64,000 bases of DNA from Microbacterium limosum (GTDB lineage Bacteria > Actinomycetota > Actinomycetes > Actinomycetales > Microbacteriaceae): positions 2,108,001-2,172,000 of the forward strand of contig NZ_CP137080.1 in NCBI RefSeq assembly GCF_036324365.1, given 5' to 3'. A program made the translations under genes and the position numbers. Positions 38,779 to 47,784 of the stretch are shown in pieces. Every line of letters begins with the position of its first letter. Position 1 is the first letter of the stretch. The notes below the pieces were generated by a model. It worked only from the letters and a program-made list of their open reading frames with translations. It was not told where the DNA came from and did not search any database.

Positions 38779-39726
38779 ATGACCACCACCGCTCCCCCGG
38801 CCGCCCCGCCCAAGGCTCCGCAGCGGCCCGGCGACCGCTGGTTCTCGGGTGCCGCGCTCTTCGCGGGCTCGATGATCCTCGTCACCCTCGCCGCGGTCGC
38901 GATCTTCCTCGTCGTGCAGTCGATCCCGGGCATCGCCGCCACGAGCGAAGAGGCCTCGATCCTCTCCACCAACTTCTGGGACTACGTCTGGCCGCTCGCC
39001 TTCGGCACCGTCTGGGCGAGCTTCCTCGCGCTGCTCATGGCCGTGCCGCTCTCGGTGGCCGTGGCGCTCTTCATCTCCCACTACGCCCCTCGCCGCCTGG
39101 CGCAGGGGCTCGGCTACGTCGTCGACCTGCTCGCCGCGGTTCCCTCCGTCGTCTTCGGACTCTGGGGCATCCTCGTCCTCGCCCCCGCCGCGCAGCCGGT
39201 GTACACCTGGCTCGTCGACAACGCCGGATGGTTCCCCCTCTTCTCGGGCCCCGTCTCCGGCACCGGGCGCACCATCTTCACGGCCGCCCTCGTGCTCGCG
39301 GTCATGGTCCTGCCCATCATCACCGCGATCTGTCGCGAGATCTTCCTGCAGACGCCCGTTCTCCACGAGGAGGCGGCGCTGGCCCTCGGCGCCACCCGCT
39401 GGGAGATGGTACGCATGGCCGTGTTCCCCTTCGGCCGCTCCGGCATCGTCTCCGCGTCGATGCTCGGCCTCGGCCGAGCGCTCGGCGAGACGATGGCCGT
39501 CGCGATGGTGCTCTCCGCGACGGGCATCGTGAGCTTCCGCCTCTTCACCTCCGAGAACCCCAGCACGATCCCCGCGAACATCGCGCTGACGTTCCCTGAG
39601 GCGTACGGCGTCAACGTCAACGTCCTCATCGCAACGGGCCTCATCCTCTTCATCGTGACCTTCGCGGTCAATGCGTTCGCCCGGTGGATCGTCAGCCGCC
39701 GCAGGGAATTCTCGGGAGCCAACTGA
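38779..39726 (+). CDS. pstC: Phosphate ABC permease PstC
   Basis: A 315-residue permease with about six helices; N-terminal helix GAALFAGSMILVTLAAVAIF, and the cytoplasmic EAA loop EAALALGATRWEMVRMAVFPF contacting PstB. It forms the channel with PstA. Start ATG 38779 preceded by AGGATGAG. Confidence 0.95.
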   Translation: MTTTAPPAAPPKAPQRPGDRWFSGAALFAGSMILVTLAAVAIFLVVQSIPGIAATSEEASILSTNFWDYVWPLAFGTVWASFLALLMAVPLSVAVALFISHYAPRRLAQGLGYVVDLLAAVPSVVFGLWGILVLAPAAQPVYTWLVDNAGWFPLFSGPVSGTGRTIFTAALVLAVMVLPIITAICREIFLQTPVLHEEAALALGATRWEMVRMAVFPFGRSGIVSASMLGLGRALGETMAVAMVLSATGIVSFRLFTSENPSTIPANIALTFPEAYGVNVNVLIATGLILFIVTFAVNAFARWIVSRRREFSGAN

Positions 39727-39727
39727 C

Positions 39728-40834
39728 ATGACCCTCACCTCCACCCCGACGCAGAGTCCCGCCCCCACGTCGACCTCGCAGGCACCGCGCATCACCGGCG
39801 GGCGCCTGCCCGCGTGGGTGCCCTGGGCCCTCCTCGGCGCGAGCGCCCTGCTCAGCCTCCTCGTCTTCGGCATCCTCGCCGTGGCAGCCGGCACCGGTGT
39901 GAACATCGCCGGCTTCCTCGTCGTCACCGCCCTCGTGTATCTCGCGCTCATCTGGGGCGTCTCCTCGCTCATCGAGGGGCGCCGCAAGGCCGTCGACCGG
40001 CTCGTCACGGGGATCGTCTCGACGGCCTTCGCCATCGCGATGGTCCCGCTCATCTCTCTCGGCTTCACCGCGATCACCAACGGCGTCGCGGGCCTGTCGG
40101 CCGAGTTCTTCAGCTCGTCGATGCGCAACGTCGTCGGCGAGGGCGGGGGCGCGCTCCACGCGATCGTCGGCACCCTGCTCGTGACCCTCGCCGCCGCGAT
40201 CATCTCGATTCCGATCGGCCTGTTCACGGCCATCTACCTCGTCGAGTACGGCGAGGGCAAGAAGATCGCGCGGGGCATCACGTTCCTCGTCGACGTCATG
40301 ACCGGCATCCCCTCGATCGTCGCGGGTCTGTTCGCGTACGCCCTGTTCGCACTCTTCCTGGGCCCCGGCATCCGGCTCGGCATCATGGGGGCGATCGCGC
40401 TGTCGGTGCTCATGATCCCCGTCGTCGTGCGCTCGAGCGAGGAGATGCTGCGCCTCGTGCCCAACGAGCTGCGCGAGGCGGCATACGCGCTCGGCGTGCC
40501 GAAGTGGCTGACGATCCTCAAGGTCGTGCTCCCCACGGCGATCGCCGGCATCACGACCGGCGTCATGCTCTCGATCGCCCGCGTCATCGGCGAGACCGCT
40601 CCCCTGCTCATCACGGCGGGGTTCACGACGAGCATGAACTACAACCTCTTCGAGGGCCGCATGATGACGCTGCCGGTGTTCACCTACACGCAGTTCATGA
40701 ACCAGGGCATCCCCGCCGAGGCGTTCATCAACCGCGCCTGGGCCGCGGCTCTCGTGCTGATCCTCATCGTCATGGCCCTCAACATCATCGCCCGCGTCAT
40801 CGCGCGGATCTACGCGCCCGCCAAGGCCCGCTGA
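39728..40834 (+). CDS. pstA: Phosphate ABC permease PstA
   Basis: A 368-residue permease, longer than the usual ~300 because of an N-terminal Ser/Thr/Pro stretch and two extra helices ([20 protein letters not shown]). The core has [19 protein letters not shown] and the EAA loop [21 protein letters not shown]. Starts 1 nt after the pstC stop, ensuring coupled synthesis. Confidence 0.95.
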   Translation: MTLTSTPTQSPAPTSTSQAPRITGGRLPAWVPWALLGASALLSLLVFGILAVAAGTGVNIAGFLVVTALVYLALIWGVSSLIEGRRKAVDRLVTGIVSTAFAIAMVPLISLGFTAITNGVAGLSAEFFSSSMRNVVGEGGGALHAIVGTLLVTLAAAIISIPIGLFTAIYLVEYGEGKKIARGITFLVDVMTGIPSIVAGLFAYALFALFLGPGIRLGIMGAIALSVLMIPVVVRSSEEMLRLVPNELREAAYALGVPKWLTILKVVLPTAIAGITTGVMLSIARVIGETAPLLITAGFTTSMNYNLFEGRMMTLPVFTYTQFMNQGIPAEAFINRAWAAALVLILIVMALNIIARVIARIYAPAKAR

Positions 40835-40871
40835 TCCCGCTCACCACCCGAAACAACAGCCAGAGGAACAC

Positions 40872-41651
40872 GTGTCCAAGAGCATCGAAGTCAACGACCT
40901 CAACGTCTACTACGGCGACTTCCTCGCCGTCGAAGGGGTCTCGCTCGACATCGCACCCCGCAGCGTCACCGCCTTCATCGGACCGTCGGGCTGCGGCAAG
41001 TCGACGTTCCTGCGCACCCTCAACCGCATGCACGAGGTGATCCCCGGCGCGCGCGTGGAAGGCGAGGTGCTGCTGGATGGCAACAACCTCTACGGCCAGG
41101 GCGTGGACCCCGTCCTCGTGCGCCGCCAGGTGGGCATGGTCTTCCAGCGCCCCAACCCGTTCCCGACCATGTCGATCCGCGACAACGTGCTCGCCGGCGT
41201 CAAGCTCAACAACCGGCGCATGAGCAAGGGCGACCAGGACGCCCTGGTCGAGAAGTCTCTGCAGGGCGCCAACCTGTGGAACGAGGTCAAGGACCGTCTC
41301 GATCGTCCCGGCTCGAGCCTGTCGGGCGGCCAGCAGCAGCGTCTGTGCATCGCCCGCGCGATCGCCGTCTCGCCGGAGGTGCTCCTCATGGACGAGCCCT
41401 GCTCGGCCCTCGACCCCATCTCGACCTACGCGATCGAAGAGCTCATCGAGGACCTCAAGAGCGAGTACACGATCGTGATCGTCACCCACAACATGCAGCA
41501 GGCCTCGCGCGTCTCCGACCGCACCGCCTTCTTCAACATCGCGGGCACGGGCAAGCCCGGCAAGCTCATCGAGTACGACGACACCCGCACGATCTTCACG
41601 ACACCGTCGGTGAAGGCCACGGAGGACTACGTCTCCGGCCGCTTCGGATGA
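40872..41651 (+). CDS. pstB: Phosphate ABC ATPase PstB
   Basis: A 259-residue ATPase: Walker [19 protein letters not shown]-loop VFQRPNPFP, signature [16 protein letters not shown], Walker [14 protein letters not shown], and H-loop [13 protein letters not shown], all diagnostic of PstB. GTG start at 40872 follows AGAGGAACAC. Powers PstCA; also part of the signalling complex with PhoU. Confidence 0.97.
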   Translation: MSKSIEVNDLNVYYGDFLAVEGVSLDIAPRSVTAFIGPSGCGKSTFLRTLNRMHEVIPGARVEGEVLLDGNNLYGQGVDPVLVRRQVGMVFQRPNPFPTMSIRDNVLAGVKLNNRRMSKGDQDALVEKSLQGANLWNEVKDRLDRPGSSLSGGQQQRLCIARAIAVSPEVLLMDEPCSALDPISTYAIEELIEDLKSEYTIVIVTHNMQQASRVSDRTAFFNIAGTGKPGKLIEYDDTRTIFTTPSVKATEDYVSGRFG

Positions 41652-41657
41652 TCCGGC

Positions 41658-41700
41658 GGGGAGGGCCGATCCCGTATTCGGGTCGGGGCCGGCCTTCCCA
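41658..41700 (+). terminator. Terminator of the pst operon
   Basis: Outer stem GGGAGGGCC (41659-41667) pairs with GGCCTTCCC (41691-41699, one G:T), with a further inner pairing of ATCCCG and CGGGTC. Lies 8 nt after the pstB stop and in front of a convergent gene. Confidence 0.7.
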
Positions 41701-41720
41701 CCGTGAGCGCTGCGGGCCGC

Positions 41721-42605
41721 TCAGGCCGTGCGCGCCCGCAGTGCGTCGTTGAGGGATGCCGTCAGCTCCGCGTCGACGGGCAGTGCCCGCTCGTCGATCG
41801 CCCGCACGGGCGCCGCGAGCCGCACGCTGGAGAGCAGCCACGCGGCATCCGCCCGCTCCAGCTCCGCGACGGACACATCCCGGTACTCGGGGTTCTCCCC
41901 CCGTCCCTCGAGCCACGCGAAGGCGCTCAGCTGCGTCGTGCCGTGGAGGATCCCGGCCTCCGGCGGCGGCGTGACGTAGCGGCCGTCGATGCGCAGCAGG
42001 ACGGTCGCCGTGGGCGCCTCGAGCACGAAGCCGTCGGAGGAGACGAACAGCGCGTCATCCGCCCCGCGCCTCTTCGCCTCGCGGAGGGCCGCCATGTTGA
42101 CGGCGTACGAGAGAGTCTTGGCCCCCAGCAGCAGCCAGGGCGAGCGCTCCGCCGCGCCGCGCGAGACGCCGCGGTCGAGCGTGACGACGTGGATGCCGCG
42201 GGTGCGGGCCACGGTGAAGTCGGGCGCCCCGCCGGCGGCGATCCAGGCGGTCGGCGTCGAGGCGCCGTCGACGCCGCGGCTGAGGACGAGCTTGACCGAG
42301 GCCTCGCCCGCGGGGCACAGCGTCGCCGCGGCGGCGATGGCCTGGCGCCACTGATCGAGGTTCGGGGCGGGCAGGTCGCACAGCGCCGCCGAGTGCGCGA
42401 GGCGCGCGACATGCGCGTCGACCTGGTGCGGCACCCCGTCGACGACGCCGACGGTCTCGAAGACCCCGTCGCCGCGCTGGGCCGCGAGGTCGCCGAGCAG
42501 CAGCGCGGGGGCGCCGGGATCGTGGGCGACGAAGGTGCCCGAGAAGTCGGCGCGGTCATCGTCGGATGCCGCGGGACGGATCAGGAGCGCGTGGCGCATG
42601 CTCAT
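41721..42605 (-). CDS. Class IV PLP aminotransferase (aminodeoxychorismate lyase-like)
   Basis: A 294-residue fold-type IV enzyme: AQRGDGVFETVGVVDG (ring-contact region), LVLSRGVDG, SYAVNMAALREAKRRGADDA with the PLP-binding Lys expected in KTLSYAVNM, SSDGFVLEAPTATVL and PPPEAGILHGTT. It matches the PabC / branched-chain aminotransferase superfamily; 4-amino-4-deoxychorismate lyase in folate synthesis is the common annotation. I cannot tell PabC from a D-amino-acid aminotransferase by eye. Confidence 0.85.
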   Translation of the reverse strand: MSMRHALLIRPAASDDDRADFSGTFVAHDPGAPALLLGDLAAQRGDGVFETVGVVDGVPHQVDAHVARLAHSAALCDLPAPNLDQWRQAIAAAATLCPAGEASVKLVLSRGVDGASTPTAWIAAGGAPDFTVARTRGIHVVTLDRGVSRGAAERSPWLLLGAKTLSYAVNMAALREAKRRGADDALFVSSDGFVLEAPTATVLLRIDGRYVTPPPEAGILHGTTQLSAFAWLEGRGENPEYRDVSVAELERADAAWLLSSVRLAAPVRAIDERALPVDAELTASLNDALRARTA

Positions 42606-42658
42606 CCCCCGAGCCTACGCGGCGCGTGCATCCGGAATAGCTCGCGGGGGACGTCGGT

Positions 42659-42770
42659 TAGACTGTCATAGCCGGGCCGCAGTAACCCCGGGCTCCATCT
42701 TCTGCCGCTCCGAGCGGCCATGCGCCGAGAGGCGTTCTGCGGCCCGGCACTTTCATGCCCGCGTGCGGGC
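42659..42770. ncRNA. Structured intergenic element, candidate ncRNA or leader
   Basis: An outer 12-bp stem GCCGGGCCGCAG (42671-42682) pairs exactly with 42737-42748. It encloses hairpin GCCGC-TCCGA-GCGGC (42704-42718) and the GAGA-tetraloop stem CGCC-GAGA-GGCG (42723-42734). A further stem GCCCGC..GCGGGC (42757-42770) follows. On the plus strand a TAGACT -10-like box (42659-42664) lies 7 nt before the outer stem, suggesting an independent small RNA. On the minus strand it would be a leader in front of the class IV aminotransferase. No known Rfam core (for example the SRP GGAA loop) is recognised. Confidence 0.45.
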
Positions 42771-42775
42771 GAAGC

Positions 42776-43420
42776 TCAGGTGAGCGAGTCGCGGCGCCAG
42801 AGGGATGCCGCGGCATCCAGATCCTCCGCGAAGGTCGACAGGCGCAGCGCGCGCGTGGTCAGCTCGCTCGCGCGCTCCGGCTCGGTCGGCTCGTAGTCGT
42901 CGGCGAGGTGGGTCGCACCCGACGCCCCGACGCGGCAGAACGCGCCGGCGCGCTGCAACGCCACTCCGAAATCGCCGTCGAACACGCCCCGGAGGATCTC
43001 GTCCGAGAGCGTCACGAGCTCCTCGGGCCCGGCGGGCGCGGACGCACCGGCGACGACCTCGTCGGCCGAGCCGAGCTCGACCCGGCCCCGCTCGTACAGC
43101 AGCGCGGCCGTGCGGGGGTCGTCGTGGATCATCAGCTGCAGCAGGTAGATGCGCCAGAGCGTGCCGGGAAGCGTGCGGGCCGGCGAGCGCGACCACAGCT
43201 CGGCGATGTCGTCGATGCCGTGACGGTCGGTGAACTCCACGAGCCGGTCCACGACCCCGGCATCCTGCTCCTCCCGCACACGGGAGAGGAGCGCGGCCGC
43301 CGTCGAGTGCGCGACACGGGAAACCTCGGCCGGGTCCTGCGTACCGTACAGGCGGTCGAAGAGTTCCGACGGCCGCTTCACCGGCTTGTGGAACCCGGGA
43401 CCGGGTGTCTCGTCGCTCAT
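42776..43420 (-). CDS. Conserved actinobacterial protein of unknown function
   Basis: A 214-residue soluble, mostly helical protein: FHKPVKRPSELFDRLYGTQD, then WSRSPARTLPGTLWRIYLLQ and the C-terminal LRLSTFAEDLDAAASLWRRD. No catalytic motif or membrane segment. Homologues with this LPGTLWRIYLL core occur through actinobacteria, some mislabelled as an RNA polymerase subunit; no function is known to me. Confidence 0.75.
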   Translation of the reverse strand: MSDETPGPGFHKPVKRPSELFDRLYGTQDPAEVSRVAHSTAAALLSRVREEQDAGVVDRLVEFTDRHGIDDIAELWSRSPARTLPGTLWRIYLLQLMIHDDPRTAALLYERGRVELGSADEVVAGASAPAGPEELVTLSDEILRGVFDGDFGVALQRAGAFCRVGASGATHLADDYEPTEPERASELTTRALRLSTFAEDLDAAASLWRRDSLT

Positions 43421-43450
43421 CCCTCCAGGCTACGCCGGGCGGGTGGCGTG

Positions 43451-44266
43451 TCAGGCCGTGGGGATGGCGAGGATGGGATCGCTCGAGGGCTCGCCCGTCG
43501 GCGACCCGCCCAGTGGCTCGACCGTGACGGCGATGACGTCGCCGGGCGACATCTCGCCGGCCAGCAACGCGGTGGCGTTGCCGGAGTGGTCGGCCTCGAA
43601 CACGCCGGCCGCGATCGGGTCGGTGCCGCGCACGAACCACAGCTCGTAGCTCTGGTCGGCCTCGATGGGCGGCAGCCCCTCGGAGACGAGCACCGCCTCG
43701 CCGACCGAAGAGGACCAGTGCACCGTCGCCTCGCCGCCGTCGGGAAGGGTCGTCGAGGCGCTCTGCGCGTCCTCCGCCCGCTCGATCTGCTCGAGCGCCA
43801 CGACCGCCGCGGGCCGCGCGAACTGCTGCGTGACGATCGCCGCTGCGCCGCCGATGCCGAGGAGCAGGGCGAGGGATGCCGCGAGCGCGAACCATCCTCG
43901 ACGGCCGAGGCCCCGGCGGGTCGGGGCGGTGCCGACGCCGGCCGGCACCTCGGTGGCCGTCACGTCGGAGAGCACGGGCGGTGCGACGACCGGGACATCT
44001 TCCTCCGTCGCGGCCTCGGCGCGAGGCTCCGCGGCGAACTGGGGCATCGCCCCGATGCGGGCCAGCACGTCGTGACGCACGCGCGCCGGCGGATCGATCG
44101 GCTCGCTCAGGTCGGCGAGCCGGGCCAGCGCCTCGGCATCCGCCCTGACATGGTGCTCCCATTCGGGGTGAGCGGCGAGGGCGAGCGCGAACTCACGCTC
44201 GTCGTCGGGGCTCAGCGCGTGCAGCGCGTGGCCCGCAGCGAGCTCGGCGAAGTGCTGCTCGTTCAT
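43451..44266 (-). CDS. rskA: Anti-sigma factor RskA-like
   Basis: A 271-residue membrane protein. The cytoplasmic anti-sigma domain ([20 protein letters not shown], then LAAHPEWEHHVRADAEALAR) is followed by one helix at about 128-150 (GWFALAASLALLLGIGG) and an extracytoplasmic RskA_C domain with YELWFVRGTDPIAAGVF and a VTVEPLGGSPTGEPS end. It sequesters the sigma factor encoded immediately upstream (4-nt overlap at 44263-44266) and is presumably released by regulated proteolysis. Confidence 0.93.
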   Translation of the reverse strand: MNEQHFAELAAGHALHALSPDDEREFALALAAHPEWEHHVRADAEALARLADLSEPIDPPARVRHDVLARIGAMPQFAAEPRAEAATEEDVPVVAPPVLSDVTATEVPAGVGTAPTRRGLGRRGWFALAASLALLLGIGGAAAIVTQQFARPAAVVALEQIERAEDAQSASTTLPDGGEATVHWSSSVGEAVLVSEGLPPIEADQSYELWFVRGTDPIAAGVFEADHSGNATALLAGEMSPGDVIAVTVEPLGGSPTGEPSSDPILAIPTA

Positions 44267-44850
44267 GTCGTCACCCCCAACTCCAGTCGTAGGCGGGATA
44301 ATCCGTCCCGCATCCTCGTCTTGATCGTCCCGAGCGGAGCGCCCACCAGCGCGGCGATCTCGCTCTGACTGTAACCACCGAAATACGCGAGCGTCAGCGC
44401 TTCTCGCTGCGCCTCGGGGAGCGCCGCGAGCGCCCCGGTCACGCGCCGGCCCTCGATCTTCAGCTCCACCTCTTCGGCGACCCCGTCGTGGGCCACATCC
44501 ATGTCGCGGAACCCCGCGCGCACATCGCGATCCGTGCTCGCCTGCGCCGATCGCACACGATCGACCGCTCGACGGTGGGCGATCGTGAGTATCCACGACC
44601 TGCCCTGCCCCTTCTTCGGAGCGAACTTGGCGGCGGATTGCCACACCTCGAGGAAGACCTCCTGAAGCACCTCTTCGCTCTGCGCCCGGTCGACCAGGAC
44701 GCGGCAGATGAGTCCGAACACCCGGGAGGACATCGCGTCGTACAACTCGGCAAAGGCGTTCTGGTCGCCGTCGGCGGAGCGCACCAGGAGTTCGGCGATG
44801 CGGTCGCCCGACGCGCCGTCTTCGCGCACGTCGATGCCGTCGATCACCAT
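44263..44850 (-). CDS. sigK: ECF sigma factor, SigK-like
   Basis: About 195 residues. Region 2: [20 protein letters not shown] then [19 protein letters not shown]. Region 4: [20 protein letters not shown] with [21 protein letters not shown]. Pairing with a RskA-like anti-sigma and a divergent fasciclin lipoprotein copies the SigK-RskA-MPT70/83 arrangement of mycobacteria. Start uncertain: ATG 44850, or ATG 44862 which sits only 1 nt after GAGGAGG. Confidence 0.9.
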   Translation of the reverse strand: MVIDGIDVREDGASGDRIAELLVRSADGDQNAFAELYDAMSSRVFGLICRVLVDRAQSEEVLQEVFLEVWQSAAKFAPKKGQGRSWILTIAHRRAVDRVRSAQASTDRDVRAGFRDMDVAHDGVAEEVELKIEGRRVTGALAALPEAQREALTLAYFGGYSQSEIAALVGAPLGTIKTRMRDGLSRLRLELGVTT

Positions 44851-45207
44851 GTCTACAAGCATGCCTCCTCGGGCACCCTCAACGACCCACCGCACGGGAT
44901 GCGGCATTCGCCGCGGCCTAGAATGCACGGCCGGTTCGCGATCTCTTCGATGCGGTGTCCCGATCGGATGGGGATCCTCGCCCGTGCACCGCGACGTCGG
45001 CCGAAGGCTGGGGCGAGCGCCATCGGCCCTCTCCGAGGTGCGCGGACGCGCCGCGCACATCCGTCGCACCGGACGACTTTCGGACTTTCTCAATCCGATC
45101 CCCACGGGGTTCCGAAGAGCCCGTGTACGCCGCAGATGCGACGGACCGTCCCGCACCAGGGGCTGCCACAGAAACCGGGCGTGAAGCCCGTATCAGAGGA
45201 GGAAGTC
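44851..45207. other. Intergenic and leader region between sigK and the fasciclin gene
   Basis: About 350 nt with no credible gene. It must hold the sigK and fasciclin promoters. A TAGAAT box lies at 44920-44925, and the inverted segments GGATCGG-like and CCGATCC-like around 44956-45110 could form a long leader structure. A RBS AGAGGAGGAAG precedes the fasciclin ATG. Confidence 0.5.
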
Positions 45208-45876
45208 ATGTCGACACTGACGAAGAAGCGTGTGACGGCGGGATTCGGGCTCGCGTTCGCCGCCACGTTCGCCCTGACCGCGTGTGCCGGAGGTGCTGCG
45301 GACACCGCCGACGACTCGATGGAGGAGCCCTCGAGCGCCCCGTCCATGTCGGAGGAGATGGATGACAGCACGATGGACCCGGCCGCCAACCTCGTGGGCC
45401 CGGGCTGCGCCGACTACGCCGCCGCCGTTCCCGACGGAGCCGGCTCGGTCGAGGGCATGGCCCAGGACCCGGTGGCCACCGCCGCGTCGAACAACCCGCT
45501 GCTGACCACGCTCGTCGCGGCGGTGAGCGGCCAGCTGAACCCCGACGTGAACCTCGTCGACACGCTCAACGGTGACGAGTTCACCGTCTTCGCGCCCGTC
45601 GACGACGCGTTCGCGCAGATCGACGCCGCGACCATCGAGACGCTGCAGACCGACGCCGACCTTCTGACGTCGATCCTCACCTACCACGTGGTGCCCGGCC
45701 AGGCCGGCCCCGACGAGGTCGTCGGAACGCACACGACCGTCAACGGCGCAGACCTCGAGGTCACCGGCTCCGGCGACGATCTCATGGTCAACGACGCCAT
45801 GGTCATCTGCGGTGGCGTCCAGACCGCCAACGCCACGGTGTACCTGATCGACTCGGTGCTGATGCCCCCGATGTGA
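45208..45876 (+). CDS. Fasciclin-domain lipoprotein (MPT70/MPT83-like)
   Basis: A 222-residue exported protein: signal peptide with lipobox ALTAC (C26), an acidic Ser/Met linker rich in EEPSS and MDD, then one fasciclin (FAS1) domain with [37 protein letters not shown] (H1-like), [19 protein letters not shown] (YH box) and [14 protein letters not shown]. Cell-surface adhesion-type protein by family. Its position opposite sigK-rskA suggests SigK control. Confidence 0.94.
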   Translation: MSTLTKKRVTAGFGLAFAATFALTACAGGAADTADDSMEEPSSAPSMSEEMDDSTMDPAANLVGPGCADYAAAVPDGAGSVEGMAQDPVATAASNNPLLTTLVAAVSGQLNPDVNLVDTLNGDEFTVFAPVDDAFAQIDAATIETLQTDADLLTSILTYHVVPGQAGPDEVVGTHTTVNGADLEVTGSGDDLMVNDAMVICGGVQTANATVYLIDSVLMPPM

Positions 45877-45917
45877 TCACCCTGACTCGGTCGTCCGGGG
45901 GGACGACCTGAGACGGC

Positions 45918-45960
45918 CGCGGCCGTCGGCGCCGTTTGCGAGGGGGCGCCGACGGCCGCG
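45918..45960 (+). terminator. Terminator after the fasciclin gene
   Basis: Perfect 16-bp arms 45918-45933 and 45945-45960 (CGCGGCCGTCGGCGCC and its complement) with an 11-nt loop. Confidence 0.85.
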
Positions 45961-46028
45961 TGTCGTGTGCGGGCGGGTCGGATGCTGCGGCATCCGGCCC
46001 GCTTCGCGTTCGTTAGGCTGGAGCGCAC

Positions 46029-46101
46029 GGGCCTCTAGCTCAGTCGGTAGAGCATCGGACTTTTAATCCGCGGGTCGTGGGTTCGAGCCCCACGGGGCCC
46101 A
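46029..46101 (+). tRNA. tRNA-Lys (anticodon UUU)
   Basis: 73 nt. Acceptor GGGCCTC pairs with GGGGCCC; D-arm TAGCTCAGTCGGTAGAGCA; anticodon loop CTTTTAA with TTT; T-arm GTGGGTTCGAGCCCCAC. Its 3' end borders the integrase region at 46102, the usual place for a tRNA attachment site. Confidence 0.97.
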
Positions 46102-46116
46102 CCCTTCTTTCATCGC

Positions 46117-46262
46117 TCCGATCCCTTGTAAACACTGGGATCGCGGCTTTCACCGGACACCCGAAATGGCCCCGTGACAACACTTTGACAACATCTGAAC
46201 GCAGCTTTGTGGCGCGGGAGGGTCGCGGATGTTGTCACACGCTGTTGCCACCGTTGTTGTCA
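46117..46262. other. Probable att/arm region of the integrated element
   Basis: Hairpin CGATCCC..GGGATCG (46117-46143) is followed by four copies of the octamer TGACAACA: direct at 46175-46182 and 46186-46193, inverted at 46230-46237 and 46255-46262. The last two overlap the integrase 3' end. The clustered repeats between a tRNA 3' end and the integrase look like arm-type integrase-binding sites. The second att copy was not found. Confidence 0.6.
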
Positions 46263-47410
46263 CGAGACAGAACAGCGATCACATCGGACGATGCCGCCGC
46301 CATCCCGAGAGCCTCCGACACGGTGTCGAGATCGTCGTCGAAGAGGTCGGCATACGTATCGAGGGTCATCACCGCCGAGGCGTGACCCAGCATCCGTTGC
46401 ACCGCCTTCACGTGAGCGCCGGCCGAGATGGCGAGCGACGCGGCAGTGTGACGGAGGTCATGCGGAGTGACCCGCGGGAACAGCGGCGGGGGCTGCTGTC
46501 CAGCGGCCAGCGCGTCGGCGATTGCTTGCTCAGCAGACGCTTGCGCTCGTGTCACAGCGCCGTGGAACCAGCCGCTCGTGGACTTCGGGCGCCGGAGGTG
46601 ACTCGTGCCGCCGCCGAACACCAACTCATCGCGGCCGCGGCCCGTGACGAGCCGCTCCATCGTTTCGGCCAGGAAGGGCGGGTAGGGCACTTGGCGCTTC
46701 TCGTGGGTCTTCGGTGTGCCGACCTGGATGGCGCTACCGACTTCGACCGCATTCTCCTCAACGCTCACCCGCCGGCGGCGAAGGTCGACATGCGTGACGC
46801 GCAGCCCGGTCGCCTCACCCCAACGGAGGCCCGTGTAGGCAAGGAACACCACCAATTCAGGCTGAGACGACTCGCGCGCAAGGTCGGCGACCTGCTGATG
46901 GGTGAGGTAGGCGCGTGGCTTCGCGACCTTGCGCGGAAGTTTGACACCGCGTGCCGGGTTCGACGCGATGCGACGGTCACGGAGGGCGACATCGAGGATG
47001 CCGGCGAGCACCTCGTGCGCACGGCGCACCGTCGTCGGGCTGTGCGTCTTGGTAAGCTCGGAGGTCCACGCCTGGACCTCCGAATGCCGGATGCTGCCGA
47101 CCGCGCGCCGTTCCCACTTCGGTCGCACGTGGATGCGCCACGCGGAGTCGATGCTGCGGAACGTCGACGGCTTGAGATCCGCCTGTCGCGCCGCGAGCCA
47201 CTCCGTCCCCAGCGATCCGAGCGGGGCCCTCGAGTCCGAGGGGTCAACGAACTCGCCACGATTCTTGGAGATCTCGACTTCGGCGAGTCTGATCTCCGCC
47301 TCGTGCTTCGTGCGAAAGCCCCGCAGGGTCGCCTGCAGCCCGTTCGGCTTGCGGTAGCTGATCCGATACCGCCGTCCGGCGGCGACCGTGTACGAGTGGA
47401 TGCTGCCCAT
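46235..47410 (-). CDS. Tyrosine-recombinase integrase
   Basis: A 391-residue site-specific recombinase: an N-terminal AP2-like arm-binding domain (SYTVAAGRRYRISYRKPNG), a SAM-like core-binding domain with HSPTTVRRAHEVLAGILD, and the catalytic domain carrying R196 (TGLRWGEA), H317 and R320 (HDLRHTAAS), H343 (MLGHAS) and nucleophile Y353 (LDTYADLF). All catalytic residues are intact. It lies beside tRNA-Lys with its 3' end towards the tRNA, as in many tRNA-targeting ICE, IME or prophage integrases. Confidence 0.96.
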   Translation of the reverse strand: MGSIHSYTVAAGRRYRISYRKPNGLQATLRGFRTKHEAEIRLAEVEISKNRGEFVDPSDSRAPLGSLGTEWLAARQADLKPSTFRSIDSAWRIHVRPKWERRAVGSIRHSEVQAWTSELTKTHSPTTVRRAHEVLAGILDVALRDRRIASNPARGVKLPRKVAKPRAYLTHQQVADLARESSQPELVVFLAYTGLRWGEATGLRVTHVDLRRRRVSVEENAVEVGSAIQVGTPKTHEKRQVPYPPFLAETMERLVTGRGRDELVFGGGTSHLRRPKSTSGWFHGAVTRAQASAEQAIADALAAGQQPPPLFPRVTPHDLRHTAASLAISAGAHVKAVQRMLGHASAVMTLDTYADLFDDDLDTVSEALGMAAASSDVIAVLSRDNNGGNSV

Positions 47411-47439
47411 GACTCAGTGTTCTCCCGTCGTCAAGCCGG

Positions 47440-47784
47440 TCAGAGATCGAGGAAGTCGCCCAACCAGGTGCGTACTACGGCGAGACAGTCGAGGGACACT
47501 TCACCGGCTACTCCCGTGAGCCGATCGCGCGACAACGTGCGGGGCTGCTCCGTCATGACCCACGACGGTCGTTCCAGCCCGCTCGGCCCCTCGACGCGAA
47601 CGTGGTTCGGCCATCCTCGATCGGTGGTCGTGATCGGGAGCACGATAGCGAGGGTCGTGACCGCATCCAGATATCCTGCGGACGCGATGATCAGCACGGG
47701 GCGATGACCGCCTTGCTCTCTGCCGCGCACGGGCTCGAGCGTCGCCCAGGCCACGACGCCCGGGGCGAGCTCGGGTGTGGTCAC
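47440..47784 (-). CDS. PemK/MazF-family mRNA interferase toxin
   Basis: A 114-residue toxin: ELAPGVVAWATLEPVRGREQ, GGHRPVLIIASAGYLDAVTT, IVLPITTTDRGWPNHVRVEG, and the end VRTWLGDFLDL. The family cleaves RNA at short sequences; the catalytic Arg lies in the GGHRPVLI loop and the Thr in LPITTT. Start GTG 47784 overlaps the antitoxin stop by 4 nt, the standard TA arrangement. It would stabilise the integrated element. Confidence 0.92.
   Translation of the reverse strand: MTTPELAPGVVAWATLEPVRGREQGGHRPVLIIASAGYLDAVTTLAIVLPITTTDRGWPNHVRVEGPSGLERPSWVMTEQPRTLSRDRLTGVAGEVSLDCLAVVRTWLGDFLDL

Noticed and set aside
42671..42770. Signal recognition particle RNA
   Set aside because: The element lacks the conserved GGAA apical loop and AGCAG internal loop of SRP RNA on either strand.
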